Shown: in pieces, positions 31,620 through 40,725 of the stretch
How positions within the stretch are numbered: position 1 is the stretch's first letter
Layout of the letters: each line of letters starts with the position of its first letter
Notes under the pieces: generated by a model
Databases searched by the model: none
Told to the model about the DNA's origin: nothing
Seen by the model: the letters and a program-made list of their open reading frames with translations, nothing else
Translations under genes and position numbers: made by a program
Source: CATOSK01 sp034423195
GTDB lineage: Bacteria > Chloroflexota > Dehalococcoidia > Lucifugimonadales > UBA3495
NCBI GenBank assembly: GCA_034423195.1
Contig: DAOUIZ010000047.1
Span: 1 to 64,000, forward strand
DNA length: 64,000 bases
Reading direction: 5' to 3'

Positions 31620-32744
31620 TTAACTCTGGGCGGAGGAATTTTCGCTGATGGCCGGTTCAGGCGCGTCGTCCGCAGGCCGTCCGTTGGCTTCGCGGTAGGC
31701 TTGGGTGAGGATGGCCAAGATTTCTTCATTGATCTTGTCAAACGGGACTCCAAACGAATGATTGTGTCCTTCGATTCCACGGCCAATTAGCGCCTCCAGG
31801 CGACTAACCGACTTGGGGGCATAAGCAGTGAAATAGTCCGGCCGAAACCTAATGACCGAATCCGCCATATAAACTCTGATTGGGCAAGGATTGTTTCCCG
31901 TGGGGAGCCCAACCAGCAGGTTGCATCTCTCATTGTGGATATAGGTGGAAAGAACTGCCAGTTCGTACTGCTCCAAGGCAACTGCCCATTCGTATAGCCT
32001 TGTCGCTGTTTCTCTGACACTTTCCTCCACTGAATTGATCCGGTCACTAAAAGTCCTCCCGCCCGGGACGAAATTCCCCATAATCGAATCTCGTTCCTTG
32101 CCCTGTTCCTCTTCCCGCTCTCTGACCCTGACCAGGTAATTCTGCGCTTCTGGGAGAGGAATTATCTGGCTGGTTTCTATTAACAGTTCCGAGCCGCTGC
32201 GATGCGGCTGAACTCGAACACAGGTAACGTCTAGGCCGGTTTCATTCAGCCACAAAGCGCAGGTCGTCAATTCCGATGAGAAACCCTCAGATGCCAGGAT
32301 AATGCGCGGCTTCTCGGAGGCAAATCTTGCTCCTTCGTTCTTTTCCAGATGCCTCGCTATCTCTACTTCTGCGTCACCATCTCTGTTTCGCTTGTTAAGG
32401 TATTGTCTGTGGGCATCAATGGCCTGTTGCAAAGTCATGGTGGAAATCATGGCCGCGTACCGAATGGCCTGCAAGTCAGCGTGCTCGCCGGTCTCGCCGC
32501 GCTTAAGCTCGACGACAACCAGGCGGCCGGTAGCATCCAGCCCAAGCAGGTCGATGCTTCTGCCGGAGCCTTCCCAGTTGGAGAACTCTTCGGTGATGAT
32601 GAAGAGATCCTCTTCCAGCACCTCGGGCTGCTCTCTTAGAAGACGTTGCAAGTCGGAGCGTTCCAGGACGCCTTCTTGGCCGAAAGAGGACGGCGCGACT
32701 TTGTCCAGCCGTTCCTTATCTCCAACCATCTTGTAAATAGCCAT
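31620..32744 (-). CDS. NucS-like (DUF91) PD-(D/E)xK nuclease-domain protein
   Basis: Residues 30-105 resemble the nuclease domain of NucS/DUF91. LQRLLREQPEVLEEDL leads into SIDLLGLDATGRLVVVELKRG, with the Asp and the E-x-K of the active site, followed by a Q-x3-Y-like LQAIRYAAMIS. The C-terminal two thirds (about residues 150-374) are not recognised. They include a charged helix and a segment that resembles DUF5655-like domains in other proteins, but this is uncertain. GGAGGT stands before the ATG. A DNA-repair or defence role is possible. It converges with the Uma2 gene 9 bp away. Confidence 0.7.
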   Translation of the reverse strand: MAIYKMVGDKERLDKVAPSSFGQEGVLERSDLQRLLREQPEVLEEDLFIITEEFSNWEGSGRSIDLLGLDATGRLVVVELKRGETGEHADLQAIRYAAMISTMTLQQAIDAHRQYLNKRNRDGDAEVEIARHLEKNEGARFASEKPRIILASEGFSSELTTCALWLNETGLDVTCVRVQPHRSGSELLIETSQIIPLPEAQNYLVRVREREEEQGKERDSIMGNFVPGGRTFSDRINSVEESVRETATRLYEWAVALEQYELAVLSTYIHNERCNLLVGLPTGNNPCPIRVYMADSVIRFRPDYFTAYAPKSVSRLEALIGRGIEGHNHSFGVPFDKINEEILAILTQAYREANGRPADDAPEPAISENSSAQS

Positions 32745-32763
32745 CGTTCCTACCTCCGTCCCC

Positions 32764-33945
32764 CTACTCGTAAACCTTCCTTGGCCCCACCGTCTTCAGG
32801 TACCCCTCGTAGTTGCGCCGCGTTTCAGGGATGGAGTCCCCGCCGAATTTCTCCATGAAGGCGCTGGCCAGGACCAGGGCGACCATGGCCTCGCCAATGA
32901 CTCCCGCCGGAGGGACTTGGCAGACGTCGGAACGCTCGAAGTGGGCCTGCACCGGCTCTCCGGTATCCAGGTCCACCGACGGCAGGGGGTTGTGCAGGGT
33001 GGCGATGGGCTTGATGGCGAAGCGGGCCACCAGGGGCATTCCGGCGGTCATGCCGCCTTCCACGCCGCCCGCCCGGTTGGTCTTGCGCTGCCAGGGGTTG
33101 TCCGGGTCGGTGACCGGTTCGATGACGTCCTGGAACTGGGAGCCCCTCCGGTCCATGATCTCCCAGCCCGGGCCGATGGATACGGCCTTGACCGCGTTGA
33201 TGGACATGAGGGCCTGGGCAATCTGGCCGTCAATCTTCCGGTCCCAGTGGACGTGGGAGCCCAGGCCGATGGGGACGTTCTCGGCGATGACCTCGACGAT
33301 GCCGCCGATGGTGTCGCCGGCCTCCCGGGTGGCGTCAATCTCTGTCATCATCCGCTCCGAGGCCTCGGGGTCGGAGCAGCGGACCGGGGACTCCTCAACA
33401 GCGTCCCAGTCGATGGTTTCCGGGATTTGGGCGGAGATGGGGCCAATGGCCACGACGTGGCTGCGCATCACGATTCCGAACTCTTCCAGGAGGCGCATGG
33501 CGATGGCGCCGGCGGCGACCCGGGCCGCCGTCTCCCGGGCGCTGGCCCGCTCCAGGGAGTTGCGCACGTCGTCGAAGCCGTACTTCATGGTGCCGGGCAG
33601 GTCGGCGTGGCCGGCCCGGATGCGCGTCACCCGCCGGTTCCGGCCTTCCTGGGATGGGTTTTCCACGTACTCGATGGCCATCGCCTCGGTCCAGTTGGCC
33701 CAGTCCTTGTTTTCGATGGTCATGCCGATGGGGCTGCCCAGGGTGCTCCCGTGGCGGACGCCGGAGCCGATGCGGGCGTGGTCCTGCTCTATGAGCATCC
33801 GCCCGCCCCGGCCATAACCCTTCTGGCGGCGTCCCAGGTGAACGTCAATGTACTCTTCGCTCAACGGCAGTCCGGCGGGGATTCCCTCGACGATGATGAG
33901 CAGTCCGGGGCCGTGAGACTCACCGGCGGTGAACCAGCGGATCAT
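32764..33945 (-). CDS. aroC: chorismate synthase
   Basis: AroC forms chorismate from EPSP using reduced FMN. The 393 residues carry the start TAGESHGPGL, the GRGGRMLIEQDHARIGSG segment in family form, an ERASARETAARVAAGA motif, and the C-terminal GGVEGGMTAG region. AGGAG stands before the ATG. aroE lies 70 bp downstream on the same strand, so two late shikimate steps are grouped. Confidence 0.95.
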   Translation of the reverse strand: MIRWFTAGESHGPGLLIIVEGIPAGLPLSEEYIDVHLGRRQKGYGRGGRMLIEQDHARIGSGVRHGSTLGSPIGMTIENKDWANWTEAMAIEYVENPSQEGRNRRVTRIRAGHADLPGTMKYGFDDVRNSLERASARETAARVAAGAIAMRLLEEFGIVMRSHVVAIGPISAQIPETIDWDAVEESPVRCSDPEASERMMTEIDATREAGDTIGGIVEVIAENVPIGLGSHVHWDRKIDGQIAQALMSINAVKAVSIGPGWEIMDRRGSQFQDVIEPVTDPDNPWQRKTNRAGGVEGGMTAGMPLVARFAIKPIATLHNPLPSVDLDTGEPVQAHFERSDVCQVPPAGVIGEAMVALVLASAFMEKFGGDSIPETRRNYEGYLKTVGPRKVYE

Positions 33946-34015
33946 GGTGTAACTCCTGTGGGAAAGTCGTCCGCCCGGGTTGGTCCGGGCGGCGTGATGG
34001 GGGAGGGCGGGAAGG

Positions 34016-34885
34016 CTAGTGGCTTTGGGGTTGAGACCTGGCCCGCATGGCCTGGGATGCCGCTTCGAGCATTACCGGCACCGGGGCGGGTTGGCCGAAC
34101 CACATCTCGAAGGATGCCGCTCCCTGGTAGACCAGCATCTGGATGCCTCCCAGGGTTGAGGCCCCGGCTTGCTCTGCCTCGTGCAGCAGCGGCGTCCGGG
34201 GCGGATTATACACCAGGTCGTTGACCAGGGCGGTTGGCGGTATGTGTTCCCGGGACAGGAGGGAAGCGCCTTCATCCGGGCCGTGGGCCATCCCCTGGGT
34301 GGTGGAGTTGACGATGAGGTCCGCCTCCGCTGCTGCCTGGAACAGCTCGGCGGAATCCAGCGAGGTCGCCCGCGCGGGAATATCCCGTGACGACGCCAGC
34401 CGGACCAGGGCCTCGGCCCGCTGGAGGGTGCGGTTGGCGACGACGAGCTGGGCGACGCCGTCCCGCAGCAGGGCCAGGACCACCCCCCGGGCGGCTCCGC
34501 CGGCCCCCAGCACCAGGACTTTCCGTCCGGACGGCTCAAACCCGGCGCCCTCCCGCAGGGCCCGCAGGAATCCGGCGCCGTCGGTGTTGTGCCCGGTGAG
34601 GCGGCCGTCCCGGTTGACGATGGTGTTGACTGCTCCTGCCTCGGCGGCCCAGTCGTCCACCTCGTCCAGGAATGGGATGACTGCCTCCTTGTGGGGGACG
34701 GTGACGTTGATTCCCAGCATCCCGGGACGGCGGAGGGCGTTGACGAAGCTTCCCACCTCGTCGTGCTGGATTTCCCAGGCCTGGTAGGTGGCGTCTATGC
34801 CGCAGTGGTCCAGCGCGGCCTGCTGGAACACCGGCGAAATGGAGTGGCCGATGGGGTAGCCGATGATGCCCAGTTCAATGCTCAT
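34016..34885 (-). CDS. aroE: shikimate dehydrogenase
   Basis: AroE reduces 3-dehydroshikimate with NADPH. The 289-residue protein has the substrate site GYPIGHSISP, the catalytic VTVPHKE, a GHNTDGAGF segment, and the Rossmann motif VLGAGGAARG near 130. The ATG at 34885 is preferred over the GTG at 34900 because GGGGG precedes it and homologous sequence starts there. Part of that ribosome-binding site lies in the arm of a 13-bp hairpin (34895-34931). Confidence 0.93.
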   Translation of the reverse strand: MSIELGIIGYPIGHSISPVFQQAALDHCGIDATYQAWEIQHDEVGSFVNALRRPGMLGINVTVPHKEAVIPFLDEVDDWAAEAGAVNTIVNRDGRLTGHNTDGAGFLRALREGAGFEPSGRKVLVLGAGGAARGVVLALLRDGVAQLVVANRTLQRAEALVRLASSRDIPARATSLDSAELFQAAAEADLIVNSTTQGMAHGPDEGASLLSREHIPPTALVNDLVYNPPRTPLLHEAEQAGASTLGGIQMLVYQGAASFEMWFGQPAPVPVMLEAASQAMRARSQPQSH

Positions 34886-34894
34886 GCCGGATAC

Positions 34895-34931
34895 CCCCAC
34901 GGCCCTTGCTCCGCCGGGAAGGGCCGTGGGG
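34895..34931 (-). terminator. hairpin between the lipoprotein gene and aroE
   Basis: A 13-bp stem (CCCCACGGCCCTT with AAGGGCCGTGGGG) closes an 11-nt loop. No U-run follows on the minus strand. One arm overlaps the aroE ribosome-binding region, so it could end lipoprotein transcripts or limit aroE translation. Confidence 0.5.
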
Positions 34932-34967
34932 CTGCCTGCCGGGTCCCTTCCGCGGGCGGGGATTGTC

Positions 34968-35615
34968 CTACTGGGACACCACCCGGAGGTTGAGTACGGT
35001 TGACCCGCCGATCTCGGTGTTCACCACTGCATTGAGCGCGGTGACGCCGTTGACCTTGAAGGTCACCTCGGCGCCCGGGTAAGGTATCTGGAAGTAGAAT
35101 TTCCCGGTGTCATCGTCAACGGTGGCCGACGCGACCTCCAGGTCTCCCGCGTGGGCGGTTACAGGCGTTCCCGACGGGGCGAGAGAACCGTCAATGCTTG
35201 CGGTGCCAACGACGATATGCGGCGGCACGGCGTCGTTGCGTTCGGGGGCTCCGTCGGAAGCGGGTAGGGTCGGGGTTGGCGCTGCGGTAGCGGCGGGTAC
35301 CGGCGTGGGCACGGGGGTCGGCGGGACCGGTGTCGGCGTCGGTGCAGGCACGGGCGTGGCCGTCGGTTCGGGAACCGGCGTCGCGGTCGGCTCCGGGACC
35401 GGCGTTGCCGTTGGATCGGGTATGGGCGTGGCCGTCGGCTCCGGTGTCGAGGTGGGCCGTGGGCTGTCCGGCAGCTGCGGCGTGTCCGTGCGGGACGTGG
35501 GCTGGGTCGGCTCCGGGGTCGCGGTTGGTTCTTCTCCGCCACACCCCACGATGACTCCCAGAGTCAAAACCCCCAAAATTCCAAGAATAACCAATCGCAA
35601 TCCCATCTTCACCAC
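34968..35615 (-). CDS. Pro/Thr-rich repeat lipoprotein
   Basis: The 215-residue protein has a lipoprotein signal ending in GVIVGC. A long low-complexity spacer of PTATP-type repeats follows (about residues 29-115), then a C-terminal beta-rich domain (about 130-215) that looks Ig-like. The spacer would hold the domain away from the membrane. No enzyme motif is present. A second protein of the same design, unrelated in its C-terminal domain, is at 46296. Confidence 0.75.
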   Translation of the reverse strand: MVKMGLRLVILGILGVLTLGVIVGCGGEEPTATPEPTQPTSRTDTPQLPDSPRPTSTPEPTATPIPDPTATPVPEPTATPVPEPTATPVPAPTPTPVPPTPVPTPVPAATAAPTPTLPASDGAPERNDAVPPHIVVGTASIDGSLAPSGTPVTAHAGDLEVASATVDDDTGKFYFQIPYPGAEVTFKVNGVTALNAVVNTEIGGSTVLNLRVVSQ

Positions 35616-35672
35616 TCCAAGTCTGTTAGTCCGTCCGGGAAACCCCGGCCGTCTCCTGTTTGCGGCCCGGGG

Positions 35673-38375
35673 CTATGCCTCCAGGTCCGCCAGTATCTGC
35701 TCCAACCTCCTGGCCTGTTCGGTGAGCGACTGGAAACGCTCCTCTTCGGTTTCCACCACGTCGGGCCGGGCCTTGGCCCTGAAATTGGGGTTGGATACCA
35801 GTTGTTCCACCCGCTGCAGGTTCTTGCGGGTGCTGTCCAACTCTTCCTGGAGCCGCTGCTGTTCTGCCGAGAGGTCCACCACGCCTTCCAGGGCCAGCCG
35901 GACCACCAGCGGGTTCACCACCAGCGTCACGCCCCGGGAGGACTCCGCCTCGCCGGACCCGGCGGAAACGATGCGCAGCGGCTCCACCCGGGACAGGGCG
36001 CATATCACGTCGGCCTCTTCCTCCACCGCGTTCCGCCAGCCGTCGGCCTCCACCACCGCTTCCAGCCGCTGGTTGGCGGGAATGCGGAGCTGCGCCCGGG
36101 TGTTCCGCACCGCGCGGATGGCCTGCATTACCAGGGATACCTCGTCCTCGGCCTGCTGGTCCTCCCGCGACGGCTCGGGCTGCGGGTAAGGCGCCACCAT
36201 GATGGAGGCTGGAAGGTTGCCCTCCGCGGGAAGCCGCCGCACCAGGTTCTGCCAGATTTCCTCGGTGATGAAGGGCATGAACGGATGCAGCAACCGCAGC
36301 GTCCGTTCCAGGACGTGGGCCAGGGTGGGCAGCGGAGACGGCCCAGCCCCCGACCGGAGGCGGATCTTGGCCATCTCGATGTACCAGTCGCAGAAGTCGT
36401 CCCAGACGAACTCGTAGAGCTTCTGCTGGGCCTCCCCCAACTCGAAGGCCTGCAGGGCGGCCTGCACCTCGGCAGTTACCCGGTGCAGCCGTCCGACAAT
36501 CCAGCGGTCTTCCCGGTGTTCGACGGAGGCCAGGTCGTGCCAACCCGCCAGGTCCTCCGGCTCCGGTAGCGCGGTCATCACGTAGCGGGCCGCGTTCCAC
36601 ACCTTGTTGGCGAAGTTGCGGGCGTTCTCCAGCTTGCCCGTGGTGATGCGCATGTCGTTGCCGGGGGCGGTCCCGGTGGTCAGGGCGAAGCGCAGGGCGT
36701 CGGTGCCGTACTGCTCGATGAGGTCCAGGGGGTCCAGGGTGTTGCCCCGGGTCTTGCTCATCTTCGCACCCTGGGCATCCCGCACCAGCCCGTGCAGGTA
36801 GACGGTGCGGAAGGGAATATCGCCCGTGTTCTCTATCCCCATCATTATCATGCGGGCGACCCAGAAGAACAGGATGTCGTACCCCGTCTCCATGACTGCC
36901 GTGGGGTAGAAGAATTTCAGGTCGGGGTCGTCATCGGGCCACCCCAGGGTTGAGTGCGGCCACAGGCCCGAGCTGAACCAGGTGTCCAGCACGTCCGGGT
37001 CCTGTTCCAGGTCCGTTGAGCCGCAGTTGGGGCACCCGGTCAGTTCATCAACGGACGCCACCGGGTCGGGACAGTCGGGGCAGTACCAGACGGGGATGCG
37101 GTGTCCCCACCAGAGCTGGCGGCTGATGCACCAGTCGCGGATGTTTTCCAGCCAGTTCAGGTACACCCGGCTGAAGCGGTCGGGAACGACGGTGATTTCC
37201 CCCGATGCCACGGCGGCGTGGGCGCGTCCGGCGATGCTGTCCGGCTCGTCGTGATGGCCCACCTTGAGGAACCATTGCAGGCTGATGAGCGGCTCCACCA
37301 CCGCATCGCACCGCTGGCAGTGGCCGACGGAATGCTGGTATTCCTCGATTTTCTCCAGCAACCCCAGGGTTTCCAGTTCCTCGACAACGGTGCGCCGGGC
37401 CTCGAAACGCTCCACCCCCTCGTACTTCCCGGCGGCGGAGGTCATGTTGCCGTCAAAGCCAATGACGTTGATGATTTCCAGCCCGTGGCGCTCCCCGATT
37501 TCGAAGTCCACCGGATCGTGTCCCGGCGTAACCTTGAGGGCGCCGGTGCCGAACTCCATGTCCAGCGCATCGTCGCCAACGATGGGAATGGGGCGGTCCA
37601 TGATGGGCAGGACGGCCATTTTTCCGACGTATGCTTGGTAGCGGGAATCATCCGGGTGTACCGCCACGCCGGTATCTCCCAGCATGGACTCCGGCCTTGT
37701 TGTCGCCACTGTGACGAAAGCCGTCTCTCCCGCCGCCGCCGCTTCCAGCGGATAGCGGATGTAGTACAGCCGCCCGTCGGTTTCCGCGTACTCCACCTCC
37801 AGGTCGGACAGGGCGGTGGAGCAGCGGGGGCACCAGTTGATGATGCGTTCGTGCCGGTAGATGAGGCCCTTGTTGTACAGGTTGACGAAGGTGGTGCGGA
37901 CGGCCTTGGCAGGCCCGGGGTCCAGGGTGAACCGCAGGCGGGACCAGTCGCAGGAAGCTCCCAGCCGCTTGTGCTGCTCGTCGATGGTGTTGCCGTAGCG
38001 GGCGACCCACTCCCACACCCGCTCCAGGAACTTCTCCCGGCCCAGGTCGTGGCGGTTGGTGCCCTCCTCGGCCAGCAGCCGCTCCACCACCCACTGGGTT
38101 GCGATGCCGGCGTGGTCCTTGCCGGGCAGCCACAGGGTTGCATCGCCCAGCATCCGGTGCCAGCGGGTCAGGGCGTCCTCAATGGATGCGGTCAAAGCGT
38201 GGCCCAAGTGCAGCTCCCCCGTCACGTTGGGCGGGGGCATGATGACGCAGAAGGGAGTCCTGGACTCGTCGGCCTCCGGCGTAAACAGGCCCTGGTCCAT
38301 CCAGCCTTGATAGATGCGTGGTTCGACGTCGGAGGCGTTGTATGCCCGTGGAATGTCGGCGGCGGGGGAAGTCAT
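35673..38375 (-). CDS. valS: valyl-tRNA synthetase
   Basis: This 900-residue class I synthetase has the HIGH-type motif HLGHAL, the catalytic loop MSKTRGN, the editing domain with ATTRPESMLGD, and a C-terminal coiled coil (about 840-900). Paired Cys motifs near 185 and 415-440 suggest zinc sites. It charges tRNA-Val. The ribosome-binding site is weak. The 292-bp leader shows no T-box that I could recognise. Confidence 0.96.
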   Translation of the reverse strand: MTSPAADIPRAYNASDVEPRIYQGWMDQGLFTPEADESRTPFCVIMPPPNVTGELHLGHALTASIEDALTRWHRMLGDATLWLPGKDHAGIATQWVVERLLAEEGTNRHDLGREKFLERVWEWVARYGNTIDEQHKRLGASCDWSRLRFTLDPGPAKAVRTTFVNLYNKGLIYRHERIINWCPRCSTALSDLEVEYAETDGRLYYIRYPLEAAAAGETAFVTVATTRPESMLGDTGVAVHPDDSRYQAYVGKMAVLPIMDRPIPIVGDDALDMEFGTGALKVTPGHDPVDFEIGERHGLEIINVIGFDGNMTSAAGKYEGVERFEARRTVVEELETLGLLEKIEEYQHSVGHCQRCDAVVEPLISLQWFLKVGHHDEPDSIAGRAHAAVASGEITVVPDRFSRVYLNWLENIRDWCISRQLWWGHRIPVWYCPDCPDPVASVDELTGCPNCGSTDLEQDPDVLDTWFSSGLWPHSTLGWPDDDPDLKFFYPTAVMETGYDILFFWVARMIMMGIENTGDIPFRTVYLHGLVRDAQGAKMSKTRGNTLDPLDLIEQYGTDALRFALTTGTAPGNDMRITTGKLENARNFANKVWNAARYVMTALPEPEDLAGWHDLASVEHREDRWIVGRLHRVTAEVQAALQAFELGEAQQKLYEFVWDDFCDWYIEMAKIRLRSGAGPSPLPTLAHVLERTLRLLHPFMPFITEEIWQNLVRRLPAEGNLPASIMVAPYPQPEPSREDQQAEDEVSLVMQAIRAVRNTRAQLRIPANQRLEAVVEADGWRNAVEEEADVICALSRVEPLRIVSAGSGEAESSRGVTLVVNPLVVRLALEGVVDLSAEQQRLQEELDSTRKNLQRVEQLVSNPNFRAKARPDVVETEEERFQSLTEQARRLEQILADLEA

Positions 38376-38667
38376 TTCAGGAAGCCTCGGCAGCGGCCAG
38401 GTGATGACGGCGGAACCCGCCAGGGGGAAACCCGCAGGTTATGTCGCTACGACTATCGTAAGGCAAATCCCTGTTTCAGTAAAGCAGAATCAGGAACGGG
38501 TTGGGGGAGCATTGGAGTGCGTCAACTCCCCTCGCAGCTTGGACCGCCGACGATCCCGGAGGCGCAATTCCAGCGCCGGAAAGGTTGCCGGGGTCTGGCC
38601 TTCTGTCTCATCCGGGACGGCCCGACGGAGAGAGGCTACAACAGGAAAGGGGCTACAAAGGGAGAGG

Positions 38668-39798
38668 CTACAATCCGTAGGCTTTCTTGTAGCTCAGGCT
38701 GATCCGCCGCTTGGCGGGGTCGATGCTGAGGATCTGCGCCCGCACCGTCTGTCCCTGGTACACGATTTCGCTGGGATTGTCCAACCGCCGGGGCGAAAGC
38801 TCGGAGATGTGGATCAGTCCTTCGACCCAGTCTTCCAGGCGGACGAAGGCGCCGAAATCGGCCAGGCGGGTGACGGTGCCTTCGACGATGTCCCCTTCGT
38901 TGTACCGCTCCGGGACCGTGTCCCACGGTTCCGGCTGGGTGCGCTTGAGGCTCAGGCTGATGCGCTCGGCTTCCCGGTCCACTTTGAGTATCTGGACGGT
39001 CAACTCGTCCCCCACGCTCACCACTTCGTCCGGGGATTTCAGCATCCGCCAGGAAAGCTCGGAAATGGGAATCAGGCCGTCGGCCTCGCCGATGTTGAGA
39101 AACGCCCCGAAGCCGCGGAGCGAGGTTACCTTCCCGGTAATCAGCGTCCCTTCTTCCAGCCCTTCCATGAAGCGCCGCCGGGCCTCGGCCCTCCGTTGCT
39201 GGTAGAGGGCCCGCTCGGACAGGACCAGCCGTTCCCGGCGGGGGTCCAGTTCGAGGACGTTGAACATGGCCTCTTCACCGACCCGGGCGGCCAGGTCCTT
39301 CTCGCGGCCGTCGGCGGAGTTGGGGGCCAGGTGGGACATGGGGACAAAACCCCGCACTCCCTTCAGGTCCACTTCCAGGCCGCCCCGGTTGTATCCGGTA
39401 ACTTTCACGGTAACCGGGTCGCCCTCGTTCAGGTTGTTCTGGAGGTCCACCCAGACCTGCATCCGCCTGGCCTGGTCCAGCGACAACAGGGCCATGTCGG
39501 AGCCGCGCTCCCGGCGTATCACGGTAAACGCCATGCGCTTGCCGGCCTCCAGCTCTTCCCGCTCCTCGGCGGTCAGGGTGCGCATTTCCGAGGCCGGAAC
39601 CATGCCTTCGGTCTTGAGGCCGACGCTGACGACCATTCCTTCGTCGTCAATCCGCACGACCTCTCCTTCCACGGTATCGCCGCGCTGGAACCGCTGGGGA
39701 GTAAAAGCTTCCTCGGGCAACTGGGACATGTCGGTGATACCGTCGTAGTCGGGTCCAACCATGTTGGGGAAATCCTCCGGGTGCATCTTTCTAGTCAT
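38668..39798 (-). CDS. rpsA: ribosomal protein S1
   Basis: The 376-residue protein holds four S1 RNA-binding domains, each with a G-x-V-x8-G(F/M/L)-type core. They begin near residues 40, 122, 215 and 300. S1 helps bind mRNA on the 30S subunit; four domains are typical outside Proteobacteria. Three TTGTAGCC-type repeats lie at the 3' end (38634-38673), the last overlapping the stop codon. The start ATG at 39798 has a poor ribosome-binding site, which is common for rpsA. Confidence 0.9.
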   Translation of the reverse strand: MTRKMHPEDFPNMVGPDYDGITDMSQLPEEAFTPQRFQRGDTVEGEVVRIDDEGMVVSVGLKTEGMVPASEMRTLTAEEREELEAGKRMAFTVIRRERGSDMALLSLDQARRMQVWVDLQNNLNEGDPVTVKVTGYNRGGLEVDLKGVRGFVPMSHLAPNSADGREKDLAARVGEEAMFNVLELDPRRERLVLSERALYQQRRAEARRRFMEGLEEGTLITGKVTSLRGFGAFLNIGEADGLIPISELSWRMLKSPDEVVSVGDELTVQILKVDREAERISLSLKRTQPEPWDTVPERYNEGDIVEGTVTRLADFGAFVRLEDWVEGLIHISELSPRRLDNPSEIVYQGQTVRAQILSIDPAKRRISLSYKKAYGL

Positions 39799-39954
39799 CT
39801 AATCAGGGGTCAGCTACATTACAACATAACATTCCCGAATATCAAAGTGCCCGGAAGGCCGGCAGGGGGGTCAAAACCCGGAATCGGGGTGTTTGCTGCG
39901 CCGGCTCTGGGCAAGAACAATGGGAGAAGGGGCAGGCGGTTTTGAGGAAGTTGC

Positions 39955-40725
39955 TCACTCCTGGAAGGTTCGTAGGACGGAAGTTGCCGGCGGGGCCTCT
40001 CCCTGTTCCAGGGCGTTGAGGCGGAGCATGGCCTTGCGGGTGTCGCTGGCGACCCGGGCCGGGTCCCAGTAGTGAAGGCGGTGCTTGAACAGCCAGTAGG
40101 TGAACTCCTTAAGGGTGGTCAGGGACCACCCCTGGGTCCCTTCCGGGACGCTGTCGCCGCCGGCCGGCTCCGGTCTGCATTCTGCCAGGAACTCCTCCCA
40201 GGCCTGCTGGTGGCTCCTGCCGTAGAGTATCGAGAAGGCGTTTTCGACCAGGTCCTCGTTGTCGGGGTAGCAGCGGGCCCGGTGCTGCTTGCGTACCTCT
40301 TCCTCCACGGCAAGCTGCAGCGCCTCTTCCAGCACGATCCCGTACCAGTAGTTGCGGTGCGCCCGGTGCTTGGTGGAGCCTATGAGGCCCCGGAAGGCGT
40401 CGTCCGAGACCCCGGCGGGAAGTTGGCCGGTGAACAGGAGTGCTTCCCGGTCGTCCCCGGGTATCGCGCCCTCTATTTCATCGCAAAGCCGCTCGGCCAG
40501 CAGGAGCCAGTCGAAGGCCTCTCCCAGGATCAGGTACTGGTAGGTGCGTCCCCGGTGTACCTCCCGGGGCAGGGTCCACAGCCCCACCGCTTCGAGCAGC
40601 GCTTCGTACCACGGGACGCCGGTTTCCACGGACTGGCGCAGGTGCAGCACCGCGGCGGAAACCGGCTGCGCCAGGTCGCCCGCCCCGGGGAACGCGGCGG
40701 ATACCGGCTCTTGCTCGACGGTCAC
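39955..40725 (-). CDS. unknown protein translationally coupled to polX
   Basis: This 256-residue protein starts at a GTG that overlaps the polX stop codon in a GTGA arrangement, so it is probably made from the same message. It is mostly helical, with an aromatic-rich core (WYEALLEAVGLW, YQYLILGEAFDWLLLAERL, HYWDPARVASDTRK). I recognise no family or catalytic motif. The open frame that runs further into polX is not coding. Its link to a DNA polymerase X/PHP protein suggests a role around DNA repair, as inference only. Confidence 0.65.
   Translation of the reverse strand: MTVEQEPVSAAFPGAGDLAQPVSAAVLHLRQSVETGVPWYEALLEAVGLWTLPREVHRGRTYQYLILGEAFDWLLLAERLCDEIEGAIPGDDREALLFTGQLPAGVSDDAFRGLIGSTKHRAHRNYWYGIVLEEALQLAVEEEVRKQHRARCYPDNEDLVENAFSILYGRSHQQAWEEFLAECRPEPAGGDSVPEGTQGWSLTTLKEFTYWLFKHRLHYWDPARVASDTRKAMLRLNALEQGEAPPATSVLRTFQE

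Noticed and set aside
38376..38667. T-box leader for valS
   Set aside because: A GGCGGGTTCCGCC hairpin is present, but the conserved GGTGGNACCGCG core and a valine specifier loop could not be found.
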